Origin: Virgibacillus dokdonensis
GTDB taxonomy: Bacteria; Bacillota; Bacilli; Bacillales; Amphibacillaceae
Reading direction: 5' to 3'
Assembly: GCF_900166595.1 (NCBI RefSeq)
Contig: NZ_LT745763.1
Location: forward strand, 1,396,814-1,460,813
DNA length: 64,000 bases
Shown here in pieces: positions 36,428 to 45,571 of the stretch (position 1 is its first letter; each line of letters opens with the position of its first letter). The notes beneath the pieces are model-generated. The model had not been told where the DNA came from and did not search any database. It saw only the letters and a program-made list of their open reading frames with translations. The translations under genes and the position numbers were made by a program.

Positions 36428-36951
36428 TATAATCCCTCCGTTCAAAATAAGCATGACGACATCTTTTATAGTACCATATCTTCATTAAAATAGAATACAA
36501 ATGTACTCAAACCGTATAATCCTGATATTGTATTTTGAATAATATGTTTATTATGTATTTTTAGTGTAAGGTTGAAAAGGATACATAAACAGGCTACTAT
36601 AACAAAGGGACTATTTTACGATTGTGTGACAATGAAATGAAAATTTGTTTACACTAGTATACCATCACGGCCCATAAAGGCTCATCGAGCTTCAAAAATC
36701 CATTTTAAATGAGAGTAAGTTTTTCGTTTATAGAATAAGTAAAATGAGTTTCGCTATAAAATTTGCAGATAAGCTAAGTTTTACTAAGCAATTTATCTAC
36801 AACAGGAAAGAATATGATAGACTAAGAATAAAGCTTTATGATTGCTTAGGGCTGTGTACTATATTGATACATTACGGATAGTATTGTGGAATAATTAGTT
36901 AAGTTATTCGTTCTCAAGTGAAACAGGTCACAATTTTCAGCTAGGGAGTAA
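36428..36951. other. Intergenic region between divergent yumC and yumB
   Basis: These 524 bases hold the promoters of both genes. TTTACA (36649) and TATACC-like boxes may form one promoter. A degenerate copy of the intergenic repeat family lies at 36718-36786: TCGTTTATAGAATAAG, AAAATGAGTTTCGC and GATAAGCTAAGTTTTACTAA. No gene is visible. Confidence 0.5.
36718..36786 (+). repeat. Intergenic repeat family, degenerate copy
   Basis: The blocks GTTTATAGAATAAG, GAGTTTCGCTATAA and TAAGCTAAGTTTTACTAAG follow the family order; the hairpin has lost its symmetry. Confidence 0.5.
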
Positions 36952-36966
36952 ATGGAAGTGATGAAT

Positions 36967-38190
36967 ATGGAAAAAAAAAGCATAGTTATTCTAGGTGCTG
37001 GTTATGGTGGAATGATGACTGTGACCAAAATACAAAAATCTTTACGCATTGAAGAGGCAGAAATAACTTTAGTAAACATAAATGAATATCATTATCAAAC
37101 AACATGGCTTCACCAGAATGCTGTTGGAACAGTGAGTGATGATCGAACGAAAATACCTATTAAAGATGTTATTAATCCCCAAAAGGTAACGTTTATTCAA
37201 GATAAGGTTTTATCAATTCAACCAAAAGATAAAAAAGTGATTTTAGAAAAAAGAATACTTCATTACGATGTACTAGTTATTGCTCTTGGATTTGAAGTAG
37301 AAACTTTTGATGTACCTGGCTTAGAAGCATATGCTTATACGATAAATAATATAGAGAAAGCCCGTGAACTTCGGAGACACATTGAACATAATTTTTCCTT
37401 GTTTGTAAAGGAAGAAAAGAAAAACCTTTCACGATTAACCTTTGTTATTGGTGGCGGCGGTTTTACAGGCGTAGAGTTTTTAGGTGAGCTTGCAGATCGT
37501 GTATCCGAACTTTGTAAAAAATATAACGTTGACAAGCAATTGGTGCGAATCATTAATATTGAAGCTACTCCGACAATTTTACCTGGATTTGATGAACAGT
37601 TAGTAGAATATGCTATGAACTCTCTTGAAGCACGTGGTGTTGAATTTATTACTGGGGCAACCTTTAAAGAATGTACCCCAACAAGTGTGTTATTTGAGAA
37701 ATATGGTATGCAAACAAAGATATCTACGCATACGATAGTATGGGCTGCTGGAGTAAAGGCGAATTCAATTATAAAAGAATCAGATTTCACAACAAATAAA
37801 GGTAAAATAGAAGTGAATAATGATATGCGATCACCAGAATATGACAATGTATTTGTCATCGGAGATTGTGCATTAATTATGGATTTTGAAAAAGGCAAGC
37901 CATACCCACCTACTGCTCAAATAGCTATTCAAGAATCAGAAGCTGTAGCTTATAATATAAGAGCATATATACGAAATGAAGAAATGGAAGGCTTTAAACC
38001 GAATATTCTCGGTACTGTTGCTTCTTTAGGAAATCGTGATGCGATTGGAATTATATTTAAGAATAAGAAGGTTTTAGGTTGGAAAGCTACAATATTGAAA
38101 AAAATAATTGATAACCGTTATTTGTTTAAGCTTGGTGGGCTCCGTCTATTGGTAAAAAAAAGGAAAATTCGCTATATTTCCGCGTGTTAA
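36967..38190 (+). CDS. yumB: Type II NADH dehydrogenase-like flavoprotein (YumB)
   Basis: This NAD(P)/FAD-dependent oxidoreductase of about 407 residues is very similar in pattern to YumB: IVILGAGYGGMMTVTKIQ, VIGGGGFTGVEFLGELADRV, TIVWAAGVK and VFVIGDCALI. It should pass electrons from NADH to menaquinone or another acceptor at the membrane face. Three in-frame ATGs (36952, 36961, 36967) precede the FAD motif; GGAAGTG best serves the third. The end of the gene is followed by an IS4 element that separates it from yuiB. Confidence 0.88.
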   Translation: MEKKSIVILGAGYGGMMTVTKIQKSLRIEEAEITLVNINEYHYQTTWLHQNAVGTVSDDRTKIPIKDVINPQKVTFIQDKVLSIQPKDKKVILEKRILHYDVLVIALGFEVETFDVPGLEAYAYTINNIEKARELRRHIEHNFSLFVKEEKKNLSRLTFVIGGGGFTGVEFLGELADRVSELCKKYNVDKQLVRIINIEATPTILPGFDEQLVEYAMNSLEARGVEFITGATFKECTPTSVLFEKYGMQTKISTHTIVWAAGVKANSIIKESDFTTNKGKIEVNNDMRSPEYDNVFVIGDCALIMDFEKGKPYPPTAQIAIQESEAVAYNIRAYIRNEEMEGFKPNILGTVASLGNRDAIGIIFKNKKVLGWKATILKKIIDNRYLFKLGGLRLLVKKRKIRYISAC

Positions 38191-38320
38191 ATAGTAATTA
38201 TTTCCATTATATATATTTCATCACTAGCATTGCATTAATTAAACCTGATGATTCAAAATACTGAAAATGTTCAATAATTACGTTTTCATGATACAAAAAA
38301 ATCCTTTACAATGGAAGTAC

Positions 38321-39542
38321 AGGTGGTTCCTGTCCAAATCCAAAAGTAAAGGATAATCCGTATGGACAAGAATACACTAAAATCATCATTTGGTAAATGG
38401 GTTTCACCTATAAATACGAAAAAACTATTTGAACAAGTAGAAGAAAATAAACAAGATTACTACACAAAAAAGCTAACAACTGCAGGGTATATAAAGCTCA
38501 TGTTACTTGCCCAACTGCAAGGATTCGAGAGCTTGGAAGAAATGAGCGATGCCCTAATAGATGATGGACTTCAGAAAGCACTGGGGTTTGAATCGATTAG
38601 TACATCTCAGCTATCAAGGAAGAATAATGAAATGAATCCAATGATCCTTTCCCATTTATTCTTGGACCTTGTTTACAAAATAAAAGGTATCCAATTTAAA
38701 AACGGGAAATACATGCCATTGAAAATCATTGATTCTAGCACGCTTCCATTAAACTTAACGAATCATAAGTGGGCAAAGTTCCGTAAAACAAAAGCAGGAG
38801 TTAAGCTACATTTACGACTTATATTTATGAATAAAGATACCGTCTATCCTGAAAAAGCAGTGATTACAACAGCCAAAGAACATGACAGAAATCAACTGGA
38901 AGTTCTCGTAGACGACAAAGAAGCCATGTATGTGTTTGACCGTGGATACGTTGATTATGAACGATTTGATCGAATGACAGATGAAGGCTATTTTTTCGTA
39001 TCAAGACTGAAGAAAAACGCCATCACTCGTGAAGTAGAATCATTTTCTATACCTAAAGATTCTACGGTTTTATCCGACAAGATGGTTTACATCGGTTCGA
39101 CGCAAAATCGTACAGAGAATGTATTCCGCCTACTTGAAGTAGTGGATACAAAGGGAAACATTCTACGATTAATTACTAACCGTTTCGATCTAAATTCCGA
39201 AGAGATTAGTGAAATTTACCGTCAACGGTGGGCCATAGAGCTATTTTTCAAATGGCTCAAACAGCATGTAGAGATCAAACACTTTTATGGCATGAGCGAA
39301 ACTGCCATTCAAAATCAAATCTTCCTTGCGCTCATTGCTTACTGTTTACATGTACTTATCCAGTTAGAGATGAGGAGTAAGAAGTCCTTACTCCGAATTA
39401 GCCGCTGGTTAAATAAAGCGCTGTGGAAACCTGCGTACATCTGGATTCGCAGATTTGACGATAGATCTATTCCGTAAATACATACAGTGTCGTTGTTGCT
39501 AATAGTTTAATTGTATAATTTTTCCAAATGGACAGACCACCT
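38321..39542 (+). mobile_element. IS4-family insertion sequence (IS4Bsu1-like)
   Basis: The transposase gene is flanked by imperfect inverted ends: AGGTGGTTCCTGTCCA at 38321 and TGGACAGACCACCT ending at 39542, which is its inverted complement apart from two extra bases. I see no clear target duplication, so the outer limits are approximate. It lies between yumB and yuiB, which are close neighbours in B. subtilis. Confidence 0.75.
38362..39477 (+). CDS. IS4-family transposase, IS4Bsu1-like
   Basis: This 371-residue DDE transposase appears intact. Catalytic residues are visible: Asp in IIDSSTLPLNL, Asp in VFDRGYVDYERFD and Glu in the Y-R-E signature YRQRWAIELFFKW. The N-terminus MDKNTLKSSFGKWVSPINT is as in IS4Bsu1 of Bacillus subtilis natto strains. 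The gene lies 41 bases inside the left end. Nothing suggests inactivation, so the element may be mobile. Confidence 0.93.
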   Translation: MDKNTLKSSFGKWVSPINTKKLFEQVEENKQDYYTKKLTTAGYIKLMLLAQLQGFESLEEMSDALIDDGLQKALGFESISTSQLSRKNNEMNPMILSHLFLDLVYKIKGIQFKNGKYMPLKIIDSSTLPLNLTNHKWAKFRKTKAGVKLHLRLIFMNKDTVYPEKAVITTAKEHDRNQLEVLVDDKEAMYVFDRGYVDYERFDRMTDEGYFFVSRLKKNAITREVESFSIPKDSTVLSDKMVYIGSTQNRTENVFRLLEVVDTKGNILRLITNRFDLNSEEISEIYRQRWAIELFFKWLKQHVEIKHFYGMSETAIQNQIFLALIAYCLHVLIQLEMRSKKSLLRISRWLNKALWKPAYIWIRRFDDRSIP

Positions 39543-39663
39543 TTGTTTAGCCTTTGTCTTTTTGGCAAAAAATCCTGCAAAGATGCTTACTGAATTTTCA
39601 AACCATATTTATGCAATGCTAGTGATATTTCATCTTTTATACTAAAGTTTTATAGTATAAGAT

Positions 39664-39766
39664 GGTGTCAGGCTCCCGCTTCAAAAATTGAGAAGGTTCG
39701 TTGCTTTGCCAGGCGAAGTGGGGGTAACAGCACCTATTGTAAGATGCCTTTAGGCATCCTTTTCAT
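39664..39766 (+). other. Structured intergenic block ending in a terminator
   Basis: GGTG (39664) pairs with CACC (39731), and CCCGCTTC (39675-39682) with GAAGTGGG (39715-39722) inside it. GATGCC (39743-39748) then pairs with GGCATC (39753-39758), followed by CTTTTC. The arrangement of a folded domain before a terminator is leader-like, but yuiB starts 260 bases further on. It may be a mobile repeat; the phrase GGTGTCAGGCTCCC is reminiscent of dispersed Bacillaceae sequences. Confidence 0.4.
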
Positions 39767-39810
39767 ATAAGGAAGTATGATATTTTAAAGGTTTATAGTA
39801 TAAGAGAATC
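39764..39810 (+). repeat. Intergenic repeat family, left half
   Basis: ATAAGGAAGTATGATATTT and AAGGTTTATAGTATAAG match the left half of the family. Confidence 0.6.
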
Positions 39811-40020
39811 GATAGCGTTTTCCTAATATTAAAAATAGGGTTGGCTTATTTTTAATTACTTTTCTTTGTGCTAGAAAAAATTGAAAGTGATATACGTTAT
39901 AGATTCTTTTGTCTTCATTAAAGAATGTTAGCTTTGCTTTTTTTTCTATATCCTTTAAAATGATGAGGAAGATATGATTAGGTAAAGATAAAAAAGGGGA
40001 TTGGAAGGGAGAAACAAAGT

Positions 40021-40332
40021 TTGATTCAATTAGTAGTGTCTATCTTATTATATTTCGTTATATTCTTTGGTATCGCTTTTATTTTAAATATGCTTCTTCG
40101 AACGACTTGGTTAATGGCGTTTATTTATCCATTTGTCGTTATTATTATTGTGGATAATACTGCAACATGGAATTATTTCACAAATATGAGTGAGACGTTT
40201 ACCAAGTTGATTGCTCGACTCACAGAACTTACTGCAGTAGATATTTCTATTTTGGCTGCTGGTTTTGTAGGGACAATGGTGTCCGGTCTTGTGATACGTT
40301 TACTTAGAAAGAGTGGATATCAAATGTTTTAA
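40021..40332 (+). CDS. yuiB: YuiB family membrane protein
   Basis: The 103-residue protein has three hydrophobic helices and the YuiB landmark LNMLLRTTWLMAFIYPFVV. Its function is unknown. The start is TTG 40021 with GGAAGGGAG about 9 bases upstream; no ATG lies nearby. It precedes yuiC, as in B. subtilis, and the two may be cotranscribed. Confidence 0.85.
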   Translation: MIQLVVSILLYFVIFFGIAFILNMLLRTTWLMAFIYPFVVIIIVDNTATWNYFTNMSETFTKLIARLTELTAVDISILAAGFVGTMVSGLVIRLLRKSGYQMF

Positions 40333-40441
40333 GGTTAGCTAGAAATCATTTCCGTAGTAAAGAAAACAAGCTAGTAATTTAATAGAATAATGTATAAAAT
40401 TTTTTAGATTGGACATGATGACATCCAAAGAGGTGTTATTC

Positions 40442-41140
40442 ATGAAAATCAAAAAAATCATTAAAAAAACAGTTTTAAGTTTCATGTTTGTGACTATCAT
40501 GCTCCTGGGAATAGTGGGTTTAAAAGAAGGAGCTTCTGCTAAACTCTGGCCATATACTCCTTCTTCTATAGACAGATTAGCGGACAATATTGATACAATG
40601 AAAGGCAAAGATGTTTATACGAGACAAACAAATTTGAAACAAAAAGAGCTTAATCATGTGAAAGAAGTAGACCGTCAAATATCAAGCAATCGAATGGATC
40701 ATGTGAAAACGTTAGAAGAAGCTGTAAATTATGAACAATATCCAAGCAAAACAGTGATTGCTACTGGGTACACGGCGGGTGTAGAATCTACCGGTAAAAC
40801 TCCAGACCACCCAGAATATGGAATTACCTATTCGGGAGTCCAAGTGAAAAGAGACTTGTATTCTACTATTGCTGCAGATCTATCTGTTTATCCAATAGGA
40901 ACCATTTTGTTTATACCAAATTATGGATTTGGTGTCGTAGCTGATAAAGGTAGTGCTATTACAGGAAACAAAATTGACTTGTATTATGAGACGGTAGAAG
41001 ATGTTTACGATAAATGGGGTAAACAGCAAGTCGATGTGTATATGATCGAAAAGGGAAATGGAGAATTAACAGAAAAACAGCTGCAACAATTAAATGAGAA
41101 TGAGGCATTACAGGTGTTCAGGCAGGACATAACAGGTTAA
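40442..41140 (+). CDS. yuiC: 3D-domain exported cell-wall protein (YuiC)
   Basis: The 232-residue protein has a signal sequence ([20 protein letters not shown]) and a C-terminal 3D domain with three conserved Asp: [19 protein letters not shown], then VVADKGSAI and NKIDLYYE. Such proteins are related to MltA-type transglycosylases and to resuscitation factors of the Sps/YabE kind, and probably cut peptidoglycan. The start is ATG 40442 with GAGGTG upstream; an ATG at 40409 is too far upstream. Confidence 0.88.
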   Translation: MKIKKIIKKTVLSFMFVTIMLLGIVGLKEGASAKLWPYTPSSIDRLADNIDTMKGKDVYTRQTNLKQKELNHVKEVDRQISSNRMDHVKTLEEAVNYEQYPSKTVIATGYTAGVESTGKTPDHPEYGITYSGVQVKRDLYSTIAADLSVYPIGTILFIPNYGFGVVADKGSAITGNKIDLYYETVEDVYDKWGKQQVDVYMIEKGNGELTEKQLQQLNENEALQVFRQDITG

Positions 41141-41154
41141 TGCTGTGGTAGTTA

Positions 41155-41189
41155 AAATGGCAGGTACGATGTAGGTGCCTGTCATTTTA
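41155..41189 (+). terminator. Terminator-like hairpin after yuiC
   Basis: AATGGCAGGTAC pairs with GTGCCTGTCATT with two imperfect pairs, followed by TTAAC. The T-run is short. Confidence 0.55.
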
Positions 41190-41212
41190 ACATGTATATC
41201 ACTCTTTTGCCC

Positions 41213-41300
41213 TATAGGAAAACATAAGATTTTTGGTTTATAGGATAAGAAAAACAAAGGCTTTCGCCATAAGATTTGAGTGGCCATCCAAGTTTTTCTA
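41213..41300 (+). repeat. Intergenic repeat family, near full-length copy
   Basis: It holds all four blocks: TATAGGAAAACATAAGAT, TTTTGGTTTATAGGATAAG, AAAGGCTTTCGCCATAAG and CATCCAAGTTTTTCTAA. It lies between convergent yuiC and yuiD. Confidence 0.8.
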
Positions 41301-41353
41301 ATTAAGACGTGAGACTTTCGGGGGTGAGTCAAGTTTGTTTTCAATAACCTTTT

Positions 41354-41830
41354 TCAGTAAAATAAATGGTACACTGTAAAAGCAATGATAATTCCAGCAA
41401 GACCGCCAAAAAACACTTCGATTGGTTGGTGACCTAGCAACTCTTTTAATTCCTGTCTTTTCTCATCATCTTCTTTTTTTGGCCAGCCTTTTGCTCCATC
41501 AATAAAAACTTGAAAATCGCGAATTAGTTTGTTCAACACAATTGCTTGTTCCCCCGCTTGTCTTCTAACGCCAGTAGCATCAAACATAATGATGACACTG
41601 AATACACAAGAGATAGCGAACATGGTAGACGTTACACCTTCTATAATACCTACGCTGGTAGTTAATGCCGCCACCGCTGCAGAATGGCTACTTGGCATCC
41701 CGCCAGTGCTAAATGCTAAACTAGGATTTAGCTCCTTTGTAACTACTAGCCCGATTGGGATTTTAATTACTTGCGCAAAAAAAATAGCTGTTAATGCTGC
41801 CCACAAGGGATAATTTAAAAATAATTCCAT
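41354..41830 (-). CDS. yuiD: Divergent PAP2-family membrane protein (YuiD)
   Basis: The 158-residue membrane protein belongs to the DUF212/acid phosphatase-vanadium haloperoxidase-related family. The PAP2-like motif GGMPSSHSAAVAAL is present, and a later VRRQAGEQA segment is conserved. About five helices are predicted. Lipid phosphatase activity is possible but unproven. It is convergent with yuiC. Confidence 0.88.
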   Translation of the reverse strand: MELFLNYPLWAALTAIFFAQVIKIPIGLVVTKELNPSLAFSTGGMPSSHSAAVAALTTSVGIIEGVTSTMFAISCVFSVIIMFDATGVRRQAGEQAIVLNKLIRDFQVFIDGAKGWPKKEDDEKRQELKELLGHQPIEVFFGGLAGIIIAFTVYHLFY

Positions 41831-42109
41831 GCTGTTAAAACACCCTCTCTAAAACAAGTGTATCCTGTGTTGTAAGAAGATATGCGTTAATATGCGTTAA
41901 ATTACATACTGTTATCTTACCATAAGGAAGAAGGATACGCATGAAATATTTCAACTAAATGATAATTAGATTATCCGTTGCTTTCTATTCCCATATTCTA
42001 CGCGGATGTCGTAGAGTGAGGAAATGTTTTTACCTATATTTTCCGTCTTTAGAACATAACAGGTGCTATAAAAGGACACACTACAGCTATATTAGAATCA
42101 AATTAATCT
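41831..42109. other. Intergenic region between bioY and yuiD
   Basis: The promoter of yuiD should lie here. A short direct repeat ATATGCGTTA occurs at about 41880-41898. Nothing else is recognisable. Confidence 0.4.
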
Positions 42110-42709
42110 TTAGCCACCTAGGTTAGCGCGACTTAAGACAGGAATTCTTTTAATGACACGGACCATAAATAAAGCCGCTAACCCGGCAAAAGCAATATCT
42201 TTAATTAGAAATGGTATCATTCCGCTCCAGGCTAGTGTGTAGCTAAGAGGAAAGTCTAACCACATATTGGAAGCAGCATACATATATGTCACGCCAATTA
42301 TATAATTTATTGCCGTTCCCAAAAGCGCTGCTGAACAATAACGAACAAAGGAATAATTTTGTTTAGGATGATTTACAATCCAACCAGTAACTAGAGCTAC
42401 AAAAATAAATGATATAATAAATCCGCCAGTTGGACTGATGAACATTCGGGGTCCGGCTGATAGCCCAGCAAATACAGGAACACCTGCTATCCCCACAAGC
42501 ATATATGCGAGCATTGAAAAACTTCCAAGTTTACGACCTAACATTAATCCTGCTAGAACTGCAAAAAATGTTTGCAAGGAAAGTGGAACATCAGCTCCGC
42601 CAATGGGTATCGTTAGCATCGGGAACCATACGGTAATATTAGCTCCAATTGCCATTAGTACAACAAAAACCGCTCCATATGTAAGGTCTATCGTTCTCAT
42701 TTGATTCAT
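42110..42709 (-). CDS. bioY: Biotin ECF transporter S component BioY
   Basis: The 199-residue protein with about six helices has the BioY features GADVPLSLQTFFAVLAGLM, GVPVFAGLSAGPRMFISPTG and GFIISFIFVALVTG. BioY binds biotin and works with the ECF energising module encoded elsewhere. The start is ATG 42709 (MNQMRTIDL) with AAAGGAATGG upstream. I see no clear BirA operator. B. subtilis yuiG is the equivalent neighbour. Confidence 0.92.
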   Translation of the reverse strand: MNQMRTIDLTYGAVFVVLMAIGANITVWFPMLTIPIGGADVPLSLQTFFAVLAGLMLGRKLGSFSMLAYMLVGIAGVPVFAGLSAGPRMFISPTGGFIISFIFVALVTGWIVNHPKQNYSFVRYCSAALLGTAINYIIGVTYMYAASNMWLDFPLSYTLAWSGMIPFLIKDIAFAGLAALFMVRVIKRIPVLSRANLGG

Positions 42710-42779
42710 GTTTATAACCATTCCTTTCGCTTCGCTCAAGGCACAAAATGCTATGAAATGTATTTGTGCGGAGCGATTT

Positions 42780-43015
42780 TTGTATTATTCTAGAATTATA
42801 GGGACGAGCAATTAACTACAAATCACGTGGGGGTGAGTGGGCCATTCCGATAGCGGAGTGACCGAATGTTTATATGTGTAGATTGTCTTTCCAAGCACAA
42901 ATAAGTGTGTCTTCGAACACGCAGACTTATCTTTGTATAAACACTTACTCGTTTATTGCTGGACAATCAGTCAATGCTGTTTGATCCCTATACATTTTAG
43001 AAAGGAGACGCCTCT
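42780..43015 (+). other. Non-coding region 5' of the IS110 transposase, possible bridge RNA
   Basis: Hairpins CATTCCG (42843-42849)/CGGAGTG (42854-42860) and ATAAGT (42901-42906)/ACTTAT (42925-42930), with an inner GTGT/ACAC, lie in the 235 bases before the transposase. IS110 elements are known to encode a bridge RNA in such a flank. The left end of the element cannot be fixed from one copy. Confidence 0.35.
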
Positions 43016-44272
43016 ATGAGTTTAAAAATTGTTTATCCAATTTGTTGTGGAATTGATGTCCACAAAACTTTTGTTGTTGCGTGCATTGCTGCTACGAACA
43101 ATAAAGGAGCGACTACTTACAAACGCCATCGTTTTTCTACCTTCACAAAAGGATTAAGAGAGCTGTCACAATGGCTTTGTAAAAATAACTGTAAAGATGT
43201 TTGTATGGAATCTACCGGGAAATACTGGATTCCCGTGTTTAATGTATTAGAGGATTCTTGCAACATCACGCTAGCACACCCTAAATATGTGAAGGCGATC
43301 CGTGGTAAAAAAACGGATAAGAAAGACGCCAAATGGATTGCAGATTTATTCAAACATGAGCTTGTAGCTGGAAGCTTTATGCCTCCTTTAGCTATTCGAC
43401 AATTACGCGACCTCATGCGTTATCGATTTAAACTGACTAATTTTACATCTAGTGAAAAAAATCGATTTCAAAACAGCTTAACTGTTTCCAATATCCAGAT
43501 TGCATCCGTTGTTTCGGATACCTTTGGAAAAAGTTCCATGAAGATCATTGACAAATTTCTGGAAGATCCAACCAATACTACATTTGACATTAAACCACTT
43601 ATTCATGGTTCGATGAAAGACAAGGTGACAGATTTAGAACTTGCCATTGGTGGTTTTATTACACCAGAACAAGCTGGAAAGTTATCTGTTATTAAGCATC
43701 ATTATGAAAACCTAAACGCACGAAAATCGGATCTTGAACAATGGATACTTTCTCTTGCCGAGCCCTACACAGAAGAAATTAATTTAATCTTAACTGTTCC
43801 GTCATTTAAGAACATCTTTTCAGCCATTGCCGTGGTTTCTGAAATAGGTGTTACTATGGACGTGTTTCCGACAGCTAAGCATTTATGTTCCTGGGCAGGG
43901 CTAACACCTACGAATAATGAAAGTGCTGGCAAGAAAAAATCTGTACGGGTTTCAAGAGCTGGTGTTTATATTAAGCCTCTTTTAGTACAGTGTGCAACTG
44001 CTGTAGTCAAAAGTGAAAAGCACCCTGAAATCCGAACCCGCTATCTACGTCTCAAAAAACGTCGCGGTCACAAACGTGCGATTATCGCTATTGCACGAAT
44101 GCTGTTAATTGCAATTTATCACATTTTAAAGAAAAAAGAACCTTATAACCCAGAGTTATATCAAAAATCAGATGTTTTTCCATTTTCTCGAGAAATTACA
44201 GTAGACCAAGCAATTTTATTAGCTAAATCCCAAGGTTTTAAAATTATGATGCCAGAAACTTCAGTAACATAG
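43016..44272 (+). CDS. IS110-family DEDD transposase
   Basis: The 418-residue recombinase appears intact. The N-terminal RuvC-like domain starts CCGIDVHKTFVVACIA, with the first Asp, and continues with Glu in MESTGKYWIPVF and the DKKDAKWIADL acidic pair. The C-terminal transposase_20 domain has AGLTPTNNESAGKKKS with the catalytic Ser region. AGAAAGGAGACG precedes the ATG. IS110 elements lack terminal inverted repeats, so the outer ends cannot be read from this sequence. Confidence 0.93.
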   Translation: MSLKIVYPICCGIDVHKTFVVACIAATNNKGATTYKRHRFSTFTKGLRELSQWLCKNNCKDVCMESTGKYWIPVFNVLEDSCNITLAHPKYVKAIRGKKTDKKDAKWIADLFKHELVAGSFMPPLAIRQLRDLMRYRFKLTNFTSSEKNRFQNSLTVSNIQIASVVSDTFGKSSMKIIDKFLEDPTNTTFDIKPLIHGSMKDKVTDLELAIGGFITPEQAGKLSVIKHHYENLNARKSDLEQWILSLAEPYTEEINLILTVPSFKNIFSAIAVVSEIGVTMDVFPTAKHLCSWAGLTPTNNESAGKKKSVRVSRAGVYIKPLLVQCATAVVKSEKHPEIRTRYLRLKKRRGHKRAIIAIARMLLIAIYHILKKKEPYNPELYQKSDVFPFSREITVDQAILLAKSQGFKIMMPETSVT

Positions 44273-44494
44273 CCTTTAAACCAAACAATTTTTTGAAAAG
44301 TCATCTAGGATGGCTTATTTGGCATGCTCAAGTATCTGTTCTACACATTAATGGTTTATTTCAGACTTTTCCCCCTCTGTGTATAATGGTTTATACTAGT
44401 TGAATATTTATTATGATAGAAATATAGTATCGATTAATAGCCTGTTTGTCAACCTTTATATTAACGAGTTAACGATTGTTAGAGGAGAGAGAAC

Positions 44495-44521
44495 ATGCAT
44501 CTGTTAAGTGATATAGCATGA
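44495..44521 (+). other. Eight-codon minigene with strong Shine-Dalgarno
   Basis: AGAGGAGAGAG is followed at proper distance by an ATG and the codons MHLLSDIA, then TGA. Whether it is translated is unknown. A very similar start (ATGCATCTGTT) occurs at 56882. Confidence 0.25.
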
Positions 44522-44583
44522 GGGAGAGGGATGCTATTATTAAGATTTAAACGGCATTTATATTGTTCTTTATATATTGTTCA

Positions 44584-44679
44584 TATAGGAAAGCATAAAA
44601 TTTCAATGGTTTATAGAATAAGCAAAACGACGGCGTTTCATCGCCATAAGGTCTTGATGGTAAGCCAAGTTTTTCTAAG
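44584..44679 (+). repeat. Intergenic repeat family, near full-length copy
   Basis: It contains TATAGGAAAGCATAAAAT, AATGGTTTATAGAATAAG, GGCGTTTCATCGCCATAAG and GGTAAGCCAAGTTTTTCTAA. Together with 41213 it defines the family. Confidence 0.8.
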
Positions 44680-44756
44680 GTTTAAGGTGTTATGCATAGC
44701 ATTTACTAAGTTGGCTTATAGCCTTAATACTAAATACAAAAGGGAGCAAAAATATA

Positions 44757-44796
44757 ATTCGCGCACCAATTATAGGTACGCGAATGCGCTTTTTTA
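44757..44796. terminator. Terminator between the repeat and deoD
   Basis: ATTCGCGCACC pairs with GGTACGCGAAT around AATTATA, followed by GCGCTTTTTT on the + strand and TATATTTTTG on the minus strand. It can end deoD transcription. Confidence 0.7.
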
Positions 44797-44863
44797 ACTG
44801 ACTGAAAGTTTTAAAATAGTAGGTTTAGCTATAATCTAGTAGGGAAGTCCTAAATGTAAAAGT

Positions 44864-45571
44864 TTACTTAATAGCTGCTTCTAGGGCCACTTCCATCATT
44901 TCATGGAAAGTAGTTTGTCTTTCTTCAGCTGATGTTTCTTCTCCAGTTAAGATGTGGTCGGATACGGTTAGCACGGATAATGCTTGACGATCAAATTTTG
45001 CAGCTAATGTATAAAGAGCAGTTGTTTCCATTTCTACTGCTAACACTTTGTAGGCAGCTAATTTTTCATTTACTTCCTTTGCATTGTCTCTGTAAAAGGT
45101 GTCACTTGTAAATACATTACCGACTTTTAGGTTTAGCCCTTTCGCAACACCGGCATCGTATGCGTTCTTTAATAAATCGAAGTCTGCAATTGGCGCATAA
45201 TCAATACCACCAAAAACCATTCGATTCATTTGAGAATCTGTTGTTGATCCTTGAGCGAGAATAACATCTCTCACCTGAACATCCTTTTGAATTGCACCAC
45301 ATGTACCTACACGAATTAATTTTTGAACATCATAGCTTTGCATTAACTCATTGATATAAATAGAAATAGAAGGGACTCCCATACCTGTTCCTTGAACAGA
45401 AACCTTTTCCCCTTTATATGTTCCAGTATATCCTAGCATCCCTCTTACTTCGTTATACTGTTTTGGATTTTCAAGAAATGTTTCTGCGATAAATTTAGCG
45501 CGGAGAGGATCACCAGGTAATAAGATTTTATCAGCAATTTCTCCATATTTTGCACCAATATGTACACTCAT
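44864..45571 (-). CDS. deoD: Purine-nucleoside phosphorylase DeoD
   Basis: The 235-residue enzyme splits purine (deoxy)nucleosides with phosphate into base and (deoxy)ribose 1-phosphate. The family start [20 protein letters not shown] and the nucleoside-binding [15 protein letters not shown] and VSDHI segments are present. The start is ATG 45571 with AAGGAGG 8 bases upstream; a tandem ATG at 45574 is a second option. It stands alone. Confidence 0.95.
   Translation of the reverse strand: MSVHIGAKYGEIADKILLPGDPLRAKFIAETFLENPKQYNEVRGMLGYTGTYKGEKVSVQGTGMGVPSISIYINELMQSYDVQKLIRVGTCGAIQKDVQVRDVILAQGSTTDSQMNRMVFGGIDYAPIADFDLLKNAYDAGVAKGLNLKVGNVFTSDTFYRDNAKEVNEKLAAYKVLAVEMETTALYTLAAKFDRQALSVLTVSDHILTGEETSAEERQTTFHEMMEVALEAAIK

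Larger units (their letters stand above)
39543..40020. other. Intergenic region with palindrome, structured block and repeat copy
   Basis: A perfect-armed palindrome (39631-39664) pairs CATCTTTTATACTA-like and TAGTATAAGATG arms. A structured block at 39664-39766 is listed separately. A copy of the intergenic repeat lies at 39764-39810 (CATATAAGGAAGTATGATA, then AAAGGTTTATAGTATAAG). The yuiA gene found here in B. subtilis is not visible. Confidence 0.55.
44273..44863. other. Intergenic region behind the IS110 element
   Basis: The right flank of the IS, a minigene (44495-44521), a near full-length intergenic repeat (44584-44679) and a hairpin before deoD's end (44757-44796) fill this space. 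Codons read from 44531 to 44797 run through the repeat and are not a credible gene. Confidence 0.5.

Noticed and set aside
42710..42780. BirA operator before bioY
   Set aside because: No TTGTTAAC/GTTAACAA-type pair was seen near the start.
44531..44797. 88-codon frame on the + strand
   Set aside because: It runs through a copy of the dispersed repeat and a terminator; composition is not protein-like.
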